Assembly (NCBI RefSeq): GCF_008831285.2 | Contig: NC_045138.2 | Coordinates: forward strand, 879,143 to 943,142 | DNA from: Nymphaea colorata | Taxonomy: Eukaryota; Streptophyta; Magnoliopsida; Nymphaeales; Nymphaeaceae | DNA: 64,000 nt | Direction: 5' to 3' | In this document: positions 24,680 to 36,534 of the stretch, in pieces | Layout: each line of letters opens with the position of its first letter | How positions within the stretch are numbered: the stretch's first letter is position 1 | The notes under the pieces: generated by a model | Seen by the model: the letters and a program-made list of their open reading frames with translations, nothing else | Databases searched by the model: none | What the model was told of the DNA's origin: nothing | Made by a program: the position numbers and the translations under genes

Positions 24680-25900
24680 CTAGCAGTAGACGTTCTGACC
24701 TGGGTCTACGCCAAACTGCTGGCAGAACCGCTGGTAGAAGTTACCCTGGACTGCACCTTGTCCGGAGCTCCTCCACTGCACTCACCACTGTTAATGGCTC
24801 TGATGGTGGAGCCAAAGCCGCCGTCTGTGGTGATCCCTTGGTGGCAGTTGCTGTTGGACATCCAAAACCACACTGCTGTCTTGAAAGATATGTCTTTATC
24901 CTGAGCCACGATCTCCGGGTTGTTCAAGCCGTCAAAGCCAATGGCCTGCCCTGCTGCACCATAGTTGAAGTTCCTGTGTGTGTGTATCCGTAAAAGTAAG
25001 AGAGATATCTAGAGAAAGAGAATGAGAGATTTTCAATGTGGTTGTTTTGGTGGCATTTTATACAAAGAAATAAAAAGGTCATATGGTTGTCGGCTTAATT
25101 TCTCTTAATTTCGGTTACCATGGTTTATGGTTTCAAGGGATTAACACCCATGAAAATTTAATTTCTTTCAAACTTAATTCTTGTTTTAATTAGATCTCAA
25201 GGAAAATGATAAATAAAAAAAAGAAGCACAGTCGTCTTTTTGAGAAGGAAATTTGGGTTTGGGGGGTGGGTGGAAAGGAGCACCAGTGATAAGGCCAAAA
25301 TGATGCTAGGAAATCATGCACATCTTAACGTATGACAAATTAGTATGTAAATGATTGTTACCATGATAGCTGCAACGGTCCTCTGCCATAGTAACTTTTG
25401 CCTGGAGCACAAGGATATTGCGGGTAGTTTTGATTACAGTGGTCGGAACGATCATCTGTTTCGCTTATCCTGCAGAAGCCTACAGTTTTCATATTGTCAA
25501 AGAAACATATTAAAGACTTTCACTTCATGAGTACCAACTGCTTCTGTAATTTAAAATGCAAAGTGAGAAAAAATTCTGCATAGTTGATTACTGCCACATA
25601 AGTGAGCTAGTTGCTGACATACTTCCTGTTTCATGCATGGCATTAGCAAGGAAAGCAGCTAGCTCCCTCTTTTGAACGTCGGTGCCGCCGGCCGGTGGTG
25701 CCGAAGCCGCCATAACTTTCAGCGGCGGATATGAACGAATCATAGTTGTAGAAGCCTTTTCCCTCACAACTACCATCTTGAGAAAGGAGGGTATTGAAGA
25801 AATCTGAAGTGACAATCGTCCTTGGAGTATCCTGGGCCGAGCCCACTTCCAGGACAAGAGCTACAAGAACAAACCCAAGAAACTGTGTGTAGCTCTCCAT
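24680..25900 (-). pseudogene. Chi3: frameshifted GH19 chitinase copy
   Basis: Exon equivalents are 25,900-25,623 (278 bp), 25,479-25,362 (118 bp) and 24,973-24,680 (294 bp), all with normal GT and AG borders. Exon 1 gains one codon (GSCEG instead of GCEG) and, in the GGTD region, a 4-bp GCCG insertion that shifts the frame before HETG. Exon 3 lacks one base after VQSRV, so the last 20 or so residues, including FYQRFCQQ and the final Cys, are lost even if exon 1 were in frame. The TATA box seen in sister genes reads TCTAAAATA here. Exon 2 (FCRISET) is intact. The copy is a mosaic: intron 2 matches Chi1, while the 3' flank matches Chi8. No active enzyme is expected. Confidence 0.88.
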
Positions 25901-25949
25901 GATTCTGTTTATGATCACTTCTCTTGTTATGTCCAGCTTTGTGCATTCT

Positions 25950-26590
25950 ATCTGGTATTTTAGAAGCACCAAGTCAATGATCACAAAGACCTGTGGATCG
26001 ATGTTTTCAGGCAGACGACTGACGGAGATCTTATTAAATTAATGATGTGAGTCAGTGATCGCCACAGCTTGGAAAGATCCATGCTCCTTCCCCTTCAATT
26101 TTCGGCCACTTCCACATTGACCGGATCCCTACCAGGCAGGCGCTAACCAGGTGAGGCGGCACACCCATGTAAGCGAGACATTGTGAAAATTTTTGTAAAG
26201 TAATCGGCATTTTATAACATTTTTTCTTTTTTCACAATTTTTTTTGACCTTATAAAAAGTTACTTTTTTATTTGATTGAGGGTATTTTGGTCATTTCACA
26301 CCTCGATCAATATACATAAATATTGGGTTGGGTTTGATTTAAATACATATTGGGATCAAATTTCTTTTTAGACAAATATCATATGTTTAATACTTGACAT
26401 TTTGAAGATTAGCAAAATTCAGTTCAAAATTCTGATTTGGATATAAAAATCAGATTCGCATTGTCAAATCACATTTTGGATTTGGATATAAATTTGTGAT
26501 TTTTGGATTTGGATATAAATTTTTTTTATCTTTATTTAAATCCGAATTTGAATTAGAATGCGACTATCTCAAAAAACGGGTATGATTAAG
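25950..26590. other. Spacer upstream of Chi3
   Basis: No gene. GGATCCCTACCAGGCAGGCG at about 26,124 recurs upstream of Chi4 (about 33,386) and Chi8 (about 48,270), marking shared upstream sequence. About 26,430-26,540 is a run of short GGATTTGGATATAAAT-like words. Confidence 0.5.
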
Positions 26591-26597
26591 AGTATAT

Positions 26598-26775
26598 ATC
26601 TAAATCCCATCGATTGATGCCCTACTTTTCCCCTACCCTTTAGGGTGTGGGTCTAAATCCCATCGATTGATGCCCTACTTTTCCCCTACCCTTTAGGGTG
26701 TGGGTGTGTTTGATTGCCCGGTTGAAATAAAAAAATCAGGGTGTGTTTGATTGCCCGGTTGAAATAAAAAAAATC
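26598..26775. repeat. Two adjacent direct duplications
   Basis: A unit of about 53 bp (TCTAAATCCCATCGATTGAT and onward to CTTTAGGGTGTGGG) occurs twice in a row. It is followed by a unit of about 36 bp (GGGTGTGTTTGATTGCCC and onward to an A run), also present twice. Both pairs look nearly identical, so the duplications are recent. Confidence 0.85.
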
Positions 26776-26781
26776 TAGGAC

Positions 26782-26862
26782 GAGCGGGTGGAATTTCACC
26801 CACTCAAAAGTCCGACCTTACAGGTCTGTCTGACTTTTGAGCGGGTGAAATATCACCCGCTC
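26782..26862. repeat. Nested palindrome
   Basis: Two hairpins (GAGCGGGTGGAATTTCACCC and GGGTGAAATATCACCCGCTC) are themselves inverted copies of each other, joined through AAAAGTC...GACTTTT. The arms are about 36 bp with a few mismatches, so the whole could fold as a cruciform. It may be the terminal region of an unrecognised DNA transposon. Confidence 0.75.
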
Positions 26863-26869
26863 TTGCTTT

Positions 26870-27660
26870 TCCCTCTCGTGCCATTACCCTCACAAGATTT
26901 CACCTGTCTCATCCTTCCTCCTCAGTGGACGACAGCTTCTCCTCCCTCGTGGTCGAGCATATCTCCCTTCTCACCATCGCCGCTCCGCCATCGGCTCTCT
27001 CACCATTGCCTTTTCGCCGCTCCCCCAACGCCACAGTCGCCGCTCTCACCGTTGTCTCCCTTTCTCACGTCTGTCGCCGGCAGGACGTGATTCCCCTGTT
27101 CCAGCGTTTTTCAGGTTCAGGCGGAGCTTTGGAATCTTGGCATTAACTCACAGCAGCTCCGATTGCGCTGTAATCGCGTCCACCGATCCTCAACACATTC
27201 AGGAAGGCGACCATATCCTGCTCGACAGCTAGATGCCACCGTAGATAGCACCGGAGATGATTCCTTCGCCGCTGGTTTCCGGTAGAACCTGGTAACAAGC
27301 TGCGTTAGCGTCTCCCTTGGAGAGATTCGATAGATTACACCAAAATCCCCAAATCAATCATAACAGATTAAACAACTAAATGAAAACAAGGGGAAATCAT
27401 AGAAATGAATCAACAAGGAGGGCGAAATCCCAATTTCAGATGAAGATTGGGGAAGCGGTTGCCTATCGGCTGATCCCGGTTCTGTTCACCGCCTGCCTAT
27501 CGGCTGTTCCCGGTTCTGTTCACTGCCTGTCTGTGCCAAACTCTGGCCGGCATAGCTATGTAAACTGTCCAAGCAGGCTTGGAGAAGAAGCCCATACGAA
27601 GATACAAACAAACGAAAATGCCAAAAACATCATAACCAAGAAGCAATGAGGAGCAGAAAT
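26870..27660. other. GC-richer, gene-like stretch, unidentified
   Basis: Base use is closer to coding DNA than the flanks, with CT-rich text and a direct duplication of CGGTTCTGTTCACCGCCTGC-like sequence near 27,477-27,525. The open frames are low-complexity (Pro/Ser-rich) or interrupted, and I recognise no domain. It may be a degraded gene fragment or the cargo of a transposon that begins near the palindrome at 26,782. Confidence 0.3.
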
Positions 27661-30600
27661 TGATGTAATGAAAGTATACGAATCATCTAGTGGAGTCTGT
27701 ACAGGGGTTCGTTCTTTGTCATGGAACAACATTCATTTATATTTTAATTTTTAATGTAATAGGAAGAACATATTCGGCCAAAACTCGTCATTTTTGAAAA
27801 AAATTCCTTAATTTTTCTATTAAGTTAAATTCTTCTTCGTGCATCATAAATTTACCAAGTTAAATTCTTCCTTTGCATCAAACATGACCTCATCATGTGC
27901 ATCTAAATTTCATTCTGCTTTTTTTTTTCAAAAAAATTTATCGTGATAAATTTACCACGTTAAATTCTTCCTTGTGCATCAAATGCTCCCTTAAATATGA
28001 TGAGAGGAGTGTCTTAAAAATGATAGTCACAAGGACTACTAATTAAAGGCTGAAAATGACCAAAACACCGTCACTACCAAATGAAAGGTGACGATTTCAG
28101 GCCAAATAATAGGCCTCCAACCATTTTATTAAGAAAAAATTTTCTACATTGTATAGACATCGATGATGACTCAAAAGCCATATTTATGAACCTAACCTGG
28201 TTATATAGACCCTATGATATTTTGTTATTAACAAAAATGCTCAGGTTCTTTACCAAAAAAAAAAATTGTAAAGATGGAAAATAAAATCTCAAAAAGGGAA
28301 AGTTCCAAAAGGACCCTTTTTATCAACAATTTCAAAAGTACCCTCCTTTTCCTTTTGGCGTGTGCTTGTTGCGTGCACCCAGCGGCGCACACAACTTGCT
28401 ATCTCCATGAACATGATCTGAACGAATCGCCACAATTAGTTGGTGAGTCAATCGACTTTGCATAAATTTGTACATGGACGTGCGGTTGAGGTTGTTCACG
28501 GCGAGAAATGGTTCGATTCCTGGACCATTTCTATGAGGAAATATATCATCTTTAAGTAATTGACTTGGTGGACCATTTCTATGAGGAAATATATCATCTT
28601 TAAGTAATTGACTTGGTGGACCATTTCTATGAGGAAATATATCATCTTTAAGTAATTGACTTGGTCGACGGTAGTTGTTTAATATATAATTGTGCGTTCA
28701 TACAATTGGCGTCACTGTGTATTAATTGTTGTTGAAAAATTGAGCTTAAAAGGTGGTGGACTTCTTGAGTCTTTCCCTCAATGCCTTGGATCTAACGGAA
28801 ATGTCAAGAGTTTGCTTGAGGAGTAAGTAAAATGAAGAAAAAAAAAGTATCCCAAAGAAATAAGCCTGAGCATCGGACCAGGCCTCTGGGGGTATCCGGT
28901 ACCCGGCCTAACTCGGGCTGGAAAAAATGACATTGGGCTGGCCGGGGTGGGCCCGATAATGATTTTTTAATAAAGAAGCGACCTCCCAACAAATCCGCAA
29001 TAAGAACACAGTGCAATTGATTTCAAGGAGATCTGCTTGACTCTTTCATCTTCAATATACAAAATATGATAAACAAAAAGCACCCAAACAAAAGCCAGGA
29101 GAGTAAAGGGCTTTTTGGTAAACAGCTTTGTCCTAAAGACAAGACTGAAAAGTGATAGAGTTTTTGTTTTTTTTCTTTTTCTTTTTCGGTTTATGATTTT
29201 TTTAACTTACAAAGGGCATTTCGTAATTTTTCACCCATGTAAACTTTCTGTGTAAGGTCAGTTTTACACTTTGTGCGTGGGAGTGAAAATTACCAAAAAT
29301 ACTATTTGATTGTCAAGGACAAAAGGTGAAAAGTGAAAAATGTGAAATCCTGAAAATATTCATCTACTTTTCAAAAATAACTAACATGACCCAGCTGCAT
29401 GTTGAGGATCAGGGTGACGCAAGCAAAACGCGATCCGACGGGGCAGGCAATTCTCTGGCTATGGATTAATTTGCACCATTAATATCAGCAACGACCTCCG
29501 AGTCCGCTACCTGAACAACTTCCTCTGCCACTGCTTATCTCTTTGCCTCCATCGTCTCCGACGTCCCGTTAATATGATCACGATGTCCTCAGTGTAGACC
29601 AACCATAGTTACGCCATTAACGACGTTGCCTCTCGTACAGGAGGTGGAGATTAGGAGGTTTGGAGGGGTGGAGCTAAAGTAGGGTTAGCATGGGCCTTGG
29701 CCGCACCTAAAAAAAAATTACATGAAATTTTAGAAAATTTTATTTATTTTATATAAAAGTTTTAAAAAATGATTTTTTGACAAAGTCAAAATTTTAAAAC
29801 TTTAATTTGAGCCCCTAACTCCAACCTTGGTGTCGGCTGTTTATTTAAAAATTTAAAATTATATCGTGATGACTTAAAAATTACATGAATTGTGACATTA
29901 GACACAGTTACTGGAGTGCCAGTTAGGGAAACAATCTCGTCCCTGCAGCCGCGGCCTACGAAGGACAAAACTAGTTCTTGCGGAAGGGAGCCTCTCTAGA
30001 AGCTTCAATGTTGTGAATGGCTGCTGGACTGTGAAAGCGAGGGAGTGACGAACAAGACTAGGCAGGGGGCGGGCAAGGACCCTGGACCCTTAACAGATTT
30101 TTGACAAAAAAAAAAAAAAACAAAAACTTACATGCAAAATACAAAATATTTTAGTTTAAGGTATGTAAAAATTTATATTTTGGTCCATGTTAAAACTTTG
30201 AAACTATAATTAAGCGTTCATAATAAAAAATTTCTGACTTTGCCCCTACCCAAAAGCAAATTTTCCTTTAAAAAACCAATTTATTTACTGATATTGTCTG
30301 AGAATATTGCAGAATACCCGCATTCATGGCCAGAGGAAGCAGCCTAGGCCATGGCCCCATCCCAACTAATTAAGAAAAAAAAATTACATTACAAAAATTG
30401 AAAATTTTTTGTTGGCTAATGTATTTTTAGATTCAGGTTTAGTTTGACCTTACCTGGATAAGTTGATAGACCGTTTGATCCGCCCAAAAAAAAAAAAAAA
30501 ATCCTGGTTCTACCCGTACCCGCATTCCTCTTACAACAACATTAATCTTCCAAGTTGTTGTGGCCTATACGTTCCAATCACATTATCTCAGTGCCTTTGT

Positions 30601-31900
30601 GTTTCAGTACTTACACCAATCAGAACAGAAACCATGAAATTGTTACTACGTGATTCTTTGAGCACAATACTGAGTTGAAGGGTGTGCAGGAGACCACCCA
30701 AATCTCAAAGCAATCCTAAACTTGGGGGCCGAGTTCCTTTTTTTTTTTTTTTTTTTAGGAGGGTGGGGGGGAGCAGAAGGAGGGTGATTCTCTCACAAAC
30801 CACCATTCACTTGCTTGTGAGTGCATAAACTTCAAGTGTGATTAATAGATAATTAATGATTTAAGGTGACTTTGAGAGTCATGTCTGTTTCCGTGAACAT
30901 AATCTGACAAATTCACCACAAATTCATAAGTCCATAGACTTGCATTTGTACATGGACTTAGAGTTGAGGTTGTTCAAAGTCTTGGCCGCATTTGTTTGAG
31001 AGATGGTTCAACACTTGACCATTTCTATGTGCAAGCAATATAATACAATGTATGATTGCACGTTATGTGCAAGCAATATAATATAATGTGAATGGTGATA
31101 TTTGTGCTTGCGTAAACAGTTAATGGTGATATTTGTGCACTGTGGAGATCACTCAGAACTGTGCGTTAGAGAGAGAGAGAGATCGGATCATAAATAACCA
31201 TGGTTAAAAAGCTCAACCAAGCTCACAAATTGAGGCTTTGCTAAACCAACCACATTTGTAACTTGTAAGAGAGAGAGAGATGCAGGAAACATTCACTCAA
31301 TTAGGAGGGCATTGGTGGCGGAATTAATTTATTGGTTGTCATTACAAAGACAATAATCTAAGAAGAAATTACAAAACATGCCAATCATTTCATTACGAAG
31401 ACAATAATTTATGAAGAAATTACAAAACAAGCTAATTAAAAGCCTAAAAAAGTAGGTGTTGAAAATTTGAGGGAAAAAGAGTGATGGTTTTATTTAATTT
31501 TCCCCAAACATTAGGTACTTATATAAAGCTTGTCGACTCGTTAGAAAATGCAGTTTAAAAATTGAGTGCATATCATTAAACTTTTAAAAGTTAAGAAATG
31601 ATTTATCACAAGGCACTTTTTTTTTTTTGCAATTTTTTGGCAATCTAAAGCATTTTAAAAAGATGAAATTTGTTGAGAGCAGTCCATCCTTGTGGATGAC
31701 CGGCGAGCAACGGTCTGATTTTAGACCTTTTCTATATTATGGTCTAATCATTGTGTCAATGGTGACACGGATACTTTTTCTGAACGGCAAAGTATGGTGT
31801 GGATGGGAAGAATTAAAATATCTCAATAGATAATTGTTGATGAATCAACAAAAGACGATGTTGGTGGTGCCGGACGCCGGCGTACGTCTTCTTCCACTCA
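27660..31900. other. Spacer between Chi3 and Chi4
   Basis: No gene. Recurring spacer pieces lie at 28,470-28,745, 29,420-29,620 (copy of 8,230-8,450) and 30,520-30,900 (copy of 23,100-23,500). Dispersed AT-rich repeats lie at about 29,655-29,830, 30,050-30,250 and 30,325-30,510. Poly-A or poly-T runs flank several of these pieces. Confidence 0.5.
28521..28664. repeat. Perfect tandem repeat, 48 bp x 3
   Basis: Units at 28,521, 28,569 and 28,617 each start TGGACCATTTCTATGAGG and end TAATTGACTTGG, and appear identical. The same phrase occurs once in the matching spacers (for example 33,963 and 49,406), so the triplication is specific to this unit and recent. Confidence 0.92.
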
Positions 31901-32040
31901 AACATACAGGAAGCATTAACTTTATTGATCATGCATAGTATCATTTTATTTCAATGAGAACATGCTTAGATGTAGTACATGTCTCTGATAGTATGTGGGT
32001 GATGGCCAATGTTGGCAGGGAAGGACGGTGGTGGGGGAAC

Positions 32041-33107
32041 CTAGCAGTCGATGTTCTGGCCAGGGTCTACGCCGAATTGCCCGCAGAACTGTTGATAGAA
32101 GCTGACCCTGGACTGTACTGCTGCTGGATTTCCTCCGCCACACTCACCACTGTTAATGGCACTGATGGTGGAGCCAAAGCCGCCGTCTGTGGTGATCCCT
32201 TGGTGGCAGTTGCTGTCGGACATCCAGAACCACACCGCTGTTTGGAAAGATATGCTGGGATCCTGGGCCACAATCTCTGGGTTGTTCAATCCATCGAACC
32301 CAATGGCCTGCCCAGCTGCACCATAGTTGTAGTTCCTGTGTTTGCATACATATTCATATCAATGTCCCAATGTAAGAGGGTGAAGGAAAATTGCTTGGAA
32401 AGTAAGACAGAAAATTAAGGAACACACGGCAGTCTACTCTTTAATGAAATAGTTTTGGAAAAATGCTCCAGTTTGAGAGAAAAAAAGACGGTAGGAGATC
32501 ATTTTCCCCTCACATGGTAATTAATTAAGGTCATCAACATATGATAAATTAATGTGTGAGTGATTGGTAATACCATGATAGCTGCAAAGGTCCTCTGCCA
32601 AAGTAACTTTTGCCTGAAGCGCAAGGATACTGCTGGTTGCTTGGATCGCAGTAGATGCTGGGAGGGTTTTGTTCGTTTATGTAGCAGAAGCCTACAGTTT
32701 GTTCGTATTGTTAAAAAGAAACAAATAATTAGCCACTACAAGTCATGAGTACCAACAGCTATGCATAATTCAAATTGCAAAGAGAAGTACTAAACTAAAA
32801 ACAGTGTCTATATGCGTGGAAGAAGTTGCTGCATACTTCCCGTTTCATGCATGACATTAGCAAGGAAAGCAGCTAACTCCCTCTTTTGAACGTCGCTGCC
32901 GCCGGTGGTGCCAAAGCCGTCGAAACTATTTGCGGCGGATATGAAGGAATCATAGTTATAGAAGCCGTTTCCCTCACAACCACCTGCAGGTAGGAGGCTA
33001 TTGAAGAAATCGGAAGTGACGATTGTGCTTGGAGTGTCCTGGGCCAAGACCACTTCCAGGAGAAGAGCCACAAGAACAAACCCAAGAAACTGTGTGTAGC
33101 TCTTCAT
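32041..33107 (-). CDS. Chi4: GH19 chitinase, class IV-like, secreted
   Basis: Exons 33,107-32,837, 32,691-32,574 and 32,335-32,041, intact frame, 227 residues. Its introns (145 and 238 bp) are compact. The signal peptide ends in LEVVLAQ, shared only with Chi8. Catalytic Glu residues are present in HETG and YINE, and [11 protein letters not shown] is intact. Distinct residues are AGGCEGNGF in place of [15 protein letters not shown] for SAAESF, SDSNC for SNSNC, and FCGQFG for FCQQFG. Exon 2 ([17 protein letters not shown]) is nearest to Chi8, and the flanks agree, so Chi4 and Chi8 are sister copies. Intron 1 uses GTATGC as donor. A TATA box lies 56 nt upstream of the ATG. Confidence 0.88.
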
Positions 33108-33162
33108 GATTCTGATTATGATCACTTCTCTTGTTCTGCCCGGCTTGGTGCATTCTATCTGG

Positions 33163-33170
33163 TATTTATA
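33163..33170 (-). promoter_or_regulatory. TATA box of Chi4
   Basis: TATAAATA on the minus strand, 56 nt upstream of the Chi4 ATG, in line with the sister genes. Confidence 0.6.
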
Positions 33171-33319
33171 AGCACCGTGAGCACAAACACCCGTGGGATG
33201 GATGTTTAACGTTTCAGGCAAACTTGAGCTTATTAAATGAATGAGGGAAGTCAGTAGCCGGTATAGCTTGGAAGATGAATGCTCCTTCCCCTTCAATTTC
33301 CGGTCGCTTCTACATTGAC

Positions 33320-35082
33320 CTGATCCCGGCCATGCCCGGATCCCCGCCCTACCCAGGTGATACCGGCCTTCCTTAGATTGACCGGATCCCTACCAGGCAG
33401 GCGCTACCCAGGTGAGGGGGCACACCCATGTAAGCAAGATTGCGTGCAGCATTTTAAAAGTTTTTTCACAACCTTTTTTCTTCCTTTTAAAAAGTTTCGT
33501 TTAATTGAATTGAAGGTATTTAGGTCATTTGACATCTTATAATTAATGTTTTTAAATTATAGTTTTTATCAACCATCACATCACGGCACATCGAGAGCAA
33601 TCACACATAAATCGTTGTTAGACCTTTTTAATTTGAGAAATTTTTAAATAGGCTTATAAAATAAAACATTGCAGTCTCACTTTTGCTGATTAACAAGGAG
33701 ACGTTGAATTTAATTGTCATGTGAGGGTGCATGACACAATTATTTAGTATCATTGTTTAAGTATATATATATTTTTTTCCTTTTGGTTGCCGAGCGAAGG
33801 AGAGTAATATCTGATTAAGAAATCGGTTCGAATTTGTTTTTAAAAAATGACATTCAACAATTTCAAAAATACCCTCCCCTTTGGCGTATGCTTGTTGCCT
33901 GGACACAACAATTAGAATTTGTTGAGAGCCGTCCTTTACTCCGAGAAATGGTCCGATTCTTGGGCCATTTCTATGAGGAGATATACCATCTTAAGTAATT
34001 GACTTGGTCGGCGTTCATTGTTAAATATATAATTGCGCGTTCATACAATTGGCGTCTCTGTGTATTAATTGTTGATAAAAAAATTGAGGTTAGAAGTTTT
34101 GTTTCCAAAGGTGGTGGACTTTTTTTGGGTCTCCCCTCAATGCCTTTAGATCTAACCAAAAGCATCACCGAGAAGGAGCGTAGAGTAATTGGTCGGGCTA
34201 CTGGGTCGGTCAAAATTCGGTTGTCGGTTTGATTCTCATGCAGTCTATTTTTTGAACTGAACATAGTAGATACACCACTAGATGATGGAACTTTGCCCTG
34301 GGAGGTCTTCAAGTAGCCCTATATCCAGGCGACGGAAGTTCGACCTCTCATCGAGTCAGCAATAAAAACACAAAGTGCAATTGATTTCAAGGAGATCTGC
34401 TTGACTCTTTCATCTTCAATATACAAATTTAGTTAAGTGAAATTAATTATCAGTTGACTATCAAATTAACCTCATATAGAATCATTTGGGCAGTCAATGA
34501 ATTGAAGACAATTAGATGATGAAAATTAGGATGAAAAGATAAAAGTCTGGTAGGTACGTGTTTGTCAAATTTCAATTAAAAAGTGGCCACGCTTGCAAAG
34601 TTTCGACATAAATCTCAAATGATGGTTTTCTATATTTGATGACTTGATCTTTGATGTTGCATTTAGGGAGAAAAGAGAGACCTAGTTGGCAAATATTAGA
34701 CCACTTTGGTAATGGGCAAAAACTAGTGCTGTTAAAACTAATTGTCAAAATGTCCTTATTTTTTTATTAATCTAACCTCACTGGCGTGATTTTGAGAGTG
34801 GTTTGATGAGAAACATGTATTTAGTCATTTTGTACTTTAAGATATCTTTTAATATTAAAAAAATGAACCAACGCTCCTGTAGAATCAAAATCGTGATAAT
34901 AGACAAGTAAATTCTTTTTACAAGAATACCTTGAACCAAAACGTGATTTATGTTAAATTGATGTTTACAAAAGCTATAGTATGTTTACATTTTTCTTAAA
35001 ATAATTTTCAACACAAATTTGTGATCTGGTTTTTGTCTCCTACCTAAGTAGTCTGTAGTTACCTCATCCCTTTCTTTTTTTT

Positions 35083-35130
<48 letters not shown>

Positions 35131-36430
35131 ATGTTTACTTAGCATCAATAATTATCGGCTTTCTTGCTTTCACAAATTTTCTTGAAAGACTCGTGGCAAC
35201 TATGGCAGTTTGATTTGAGAGCTCCCTGTTTTTATGAGAGTGAGTTGAGCCTATGCCCAAAAAAAAGTGGAAGTTGGGGTATTTTAGAAATTATCAAATT
35301 GTTGTTAGTGTTTTTTTAAGTTTTTTCAGTTTGCTTTTTAACAAATAAGTAAAGCCCCGACATTAGACACAGTGACAGGAGTGCCAGTCAGTTGAAAAAT
35401 CTTGTCCCTGCAGCGGTGGCCTTGTCCAGGCAGGGCCCTTGGATGAGATTTTTGAAAATTTTAAAAATTTACATGCAAAATACAAAATATTTATATAAAA
35501 ATTTTAAAATATTTCAGCCCACCTTAAAATTTCGAAACTATAATTCAATCTTGTAACAAAAAGTTTCTAGCTCCGCTCCTACCCATGGGCGGGAAAAGGA
35601 TGCTTGATTTATGATCAGTACAAAAGATTCAAATATACATTTATAACTGTCCATTTCTGCTCTGAAATCTTTTGAGAAAGAACGTACGTCTGTATCTGCT
35701 CTTGAAATTTTGATAAGATGAGACTGTTTAGCTTTCTCGTTCGACCTTTAGTTGGGATCTGAATGCCAAATTTCTGGGTGGTCCGGTGGAGTCCAGAATT
35801 TGCTGTCTCGTGTTCTGTACGGGGAATTAGATGCAGCAGATTAAAGGGTTTTGCCGCTGCTCACAGGCTCTGAAGACAAATTGAACGGATGGATAGAGAA
35901 AATGCAAAGGCAATCAAGATAAATACCAAAGGATGATATTTGTACACTTGAAAGAACTTGCAGAGATCAGAGGGAGAGCTGGCATATCATAAATGTGTGG
36001 CAAACATGGTTGAAAAGCTCAACCGAGCATACAACAATGGCCTTCAATATTCATTTGGAGCACAAGGGGCATCATCTCTTTGCTGCATAAATGAAAGACA
36101 TTGATATGCACGCACCGAAGTCAGGCCAGGTACCTTCTGCTGGGAAAAAGGTTGGGAGCTTCAACTCTAAGACAGGATAGAATACTTCTGCAAAGACCCT
36201 CAAATCACGTGTTCAAAAGAAAGAGACTCCGAATGAAAAGAGAATGTAGTTGATTTTATTCAACTCAAATGACAATAACATTTTATTGATCTGAGTACCA
36301 GACAGACAACTTGATGTACAGCCTATAAGGTTCACACAGACGGTACCAGACATGCAACTTGTTCTCTAGACAAAGAGCTTGATGTTCCGTAGGATACATA
36401 TTCCAGCTATGCATAACGTGACACCTTACA
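33320..36430. other. Spacer between Chi4 and Chi5, copied between Chi8 and Chi9
   Basis: No gene. The order of landmarks matches 48,180-51,740: GGATCCCTACCAGGCAGG, the TTGGACCATTTCTATGAGG block (33,958 and 49,403), AATCAAAATCGTGATAATAGA (34,880 and 50,588), (CT)n(AT)n (35,082 and 50,770) and the block with CAACTTGTTCTCTAGACAAAG (36,356 and 51,665). A dispersed AT-rich repeat lies at about 35,425-35,590. Confidence 0.65.
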
Positions 36431-36534
36431 TTTTATTTATATGAGTACAAGCATAGACGTAGTAGAGGTACATATGAAATGGTATGGTGGATCAGGAAGC
36501 AAGGTCGACAGGCAGGGCAGGCCGGTGGCAAATT

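Noticed and set aside
26788-27090. 100-codon Pro/Ser-rich plus frame
   Set aside because: It is low-complexity CT-rich sequence and starts inside the palindrome. No gene structure seen.
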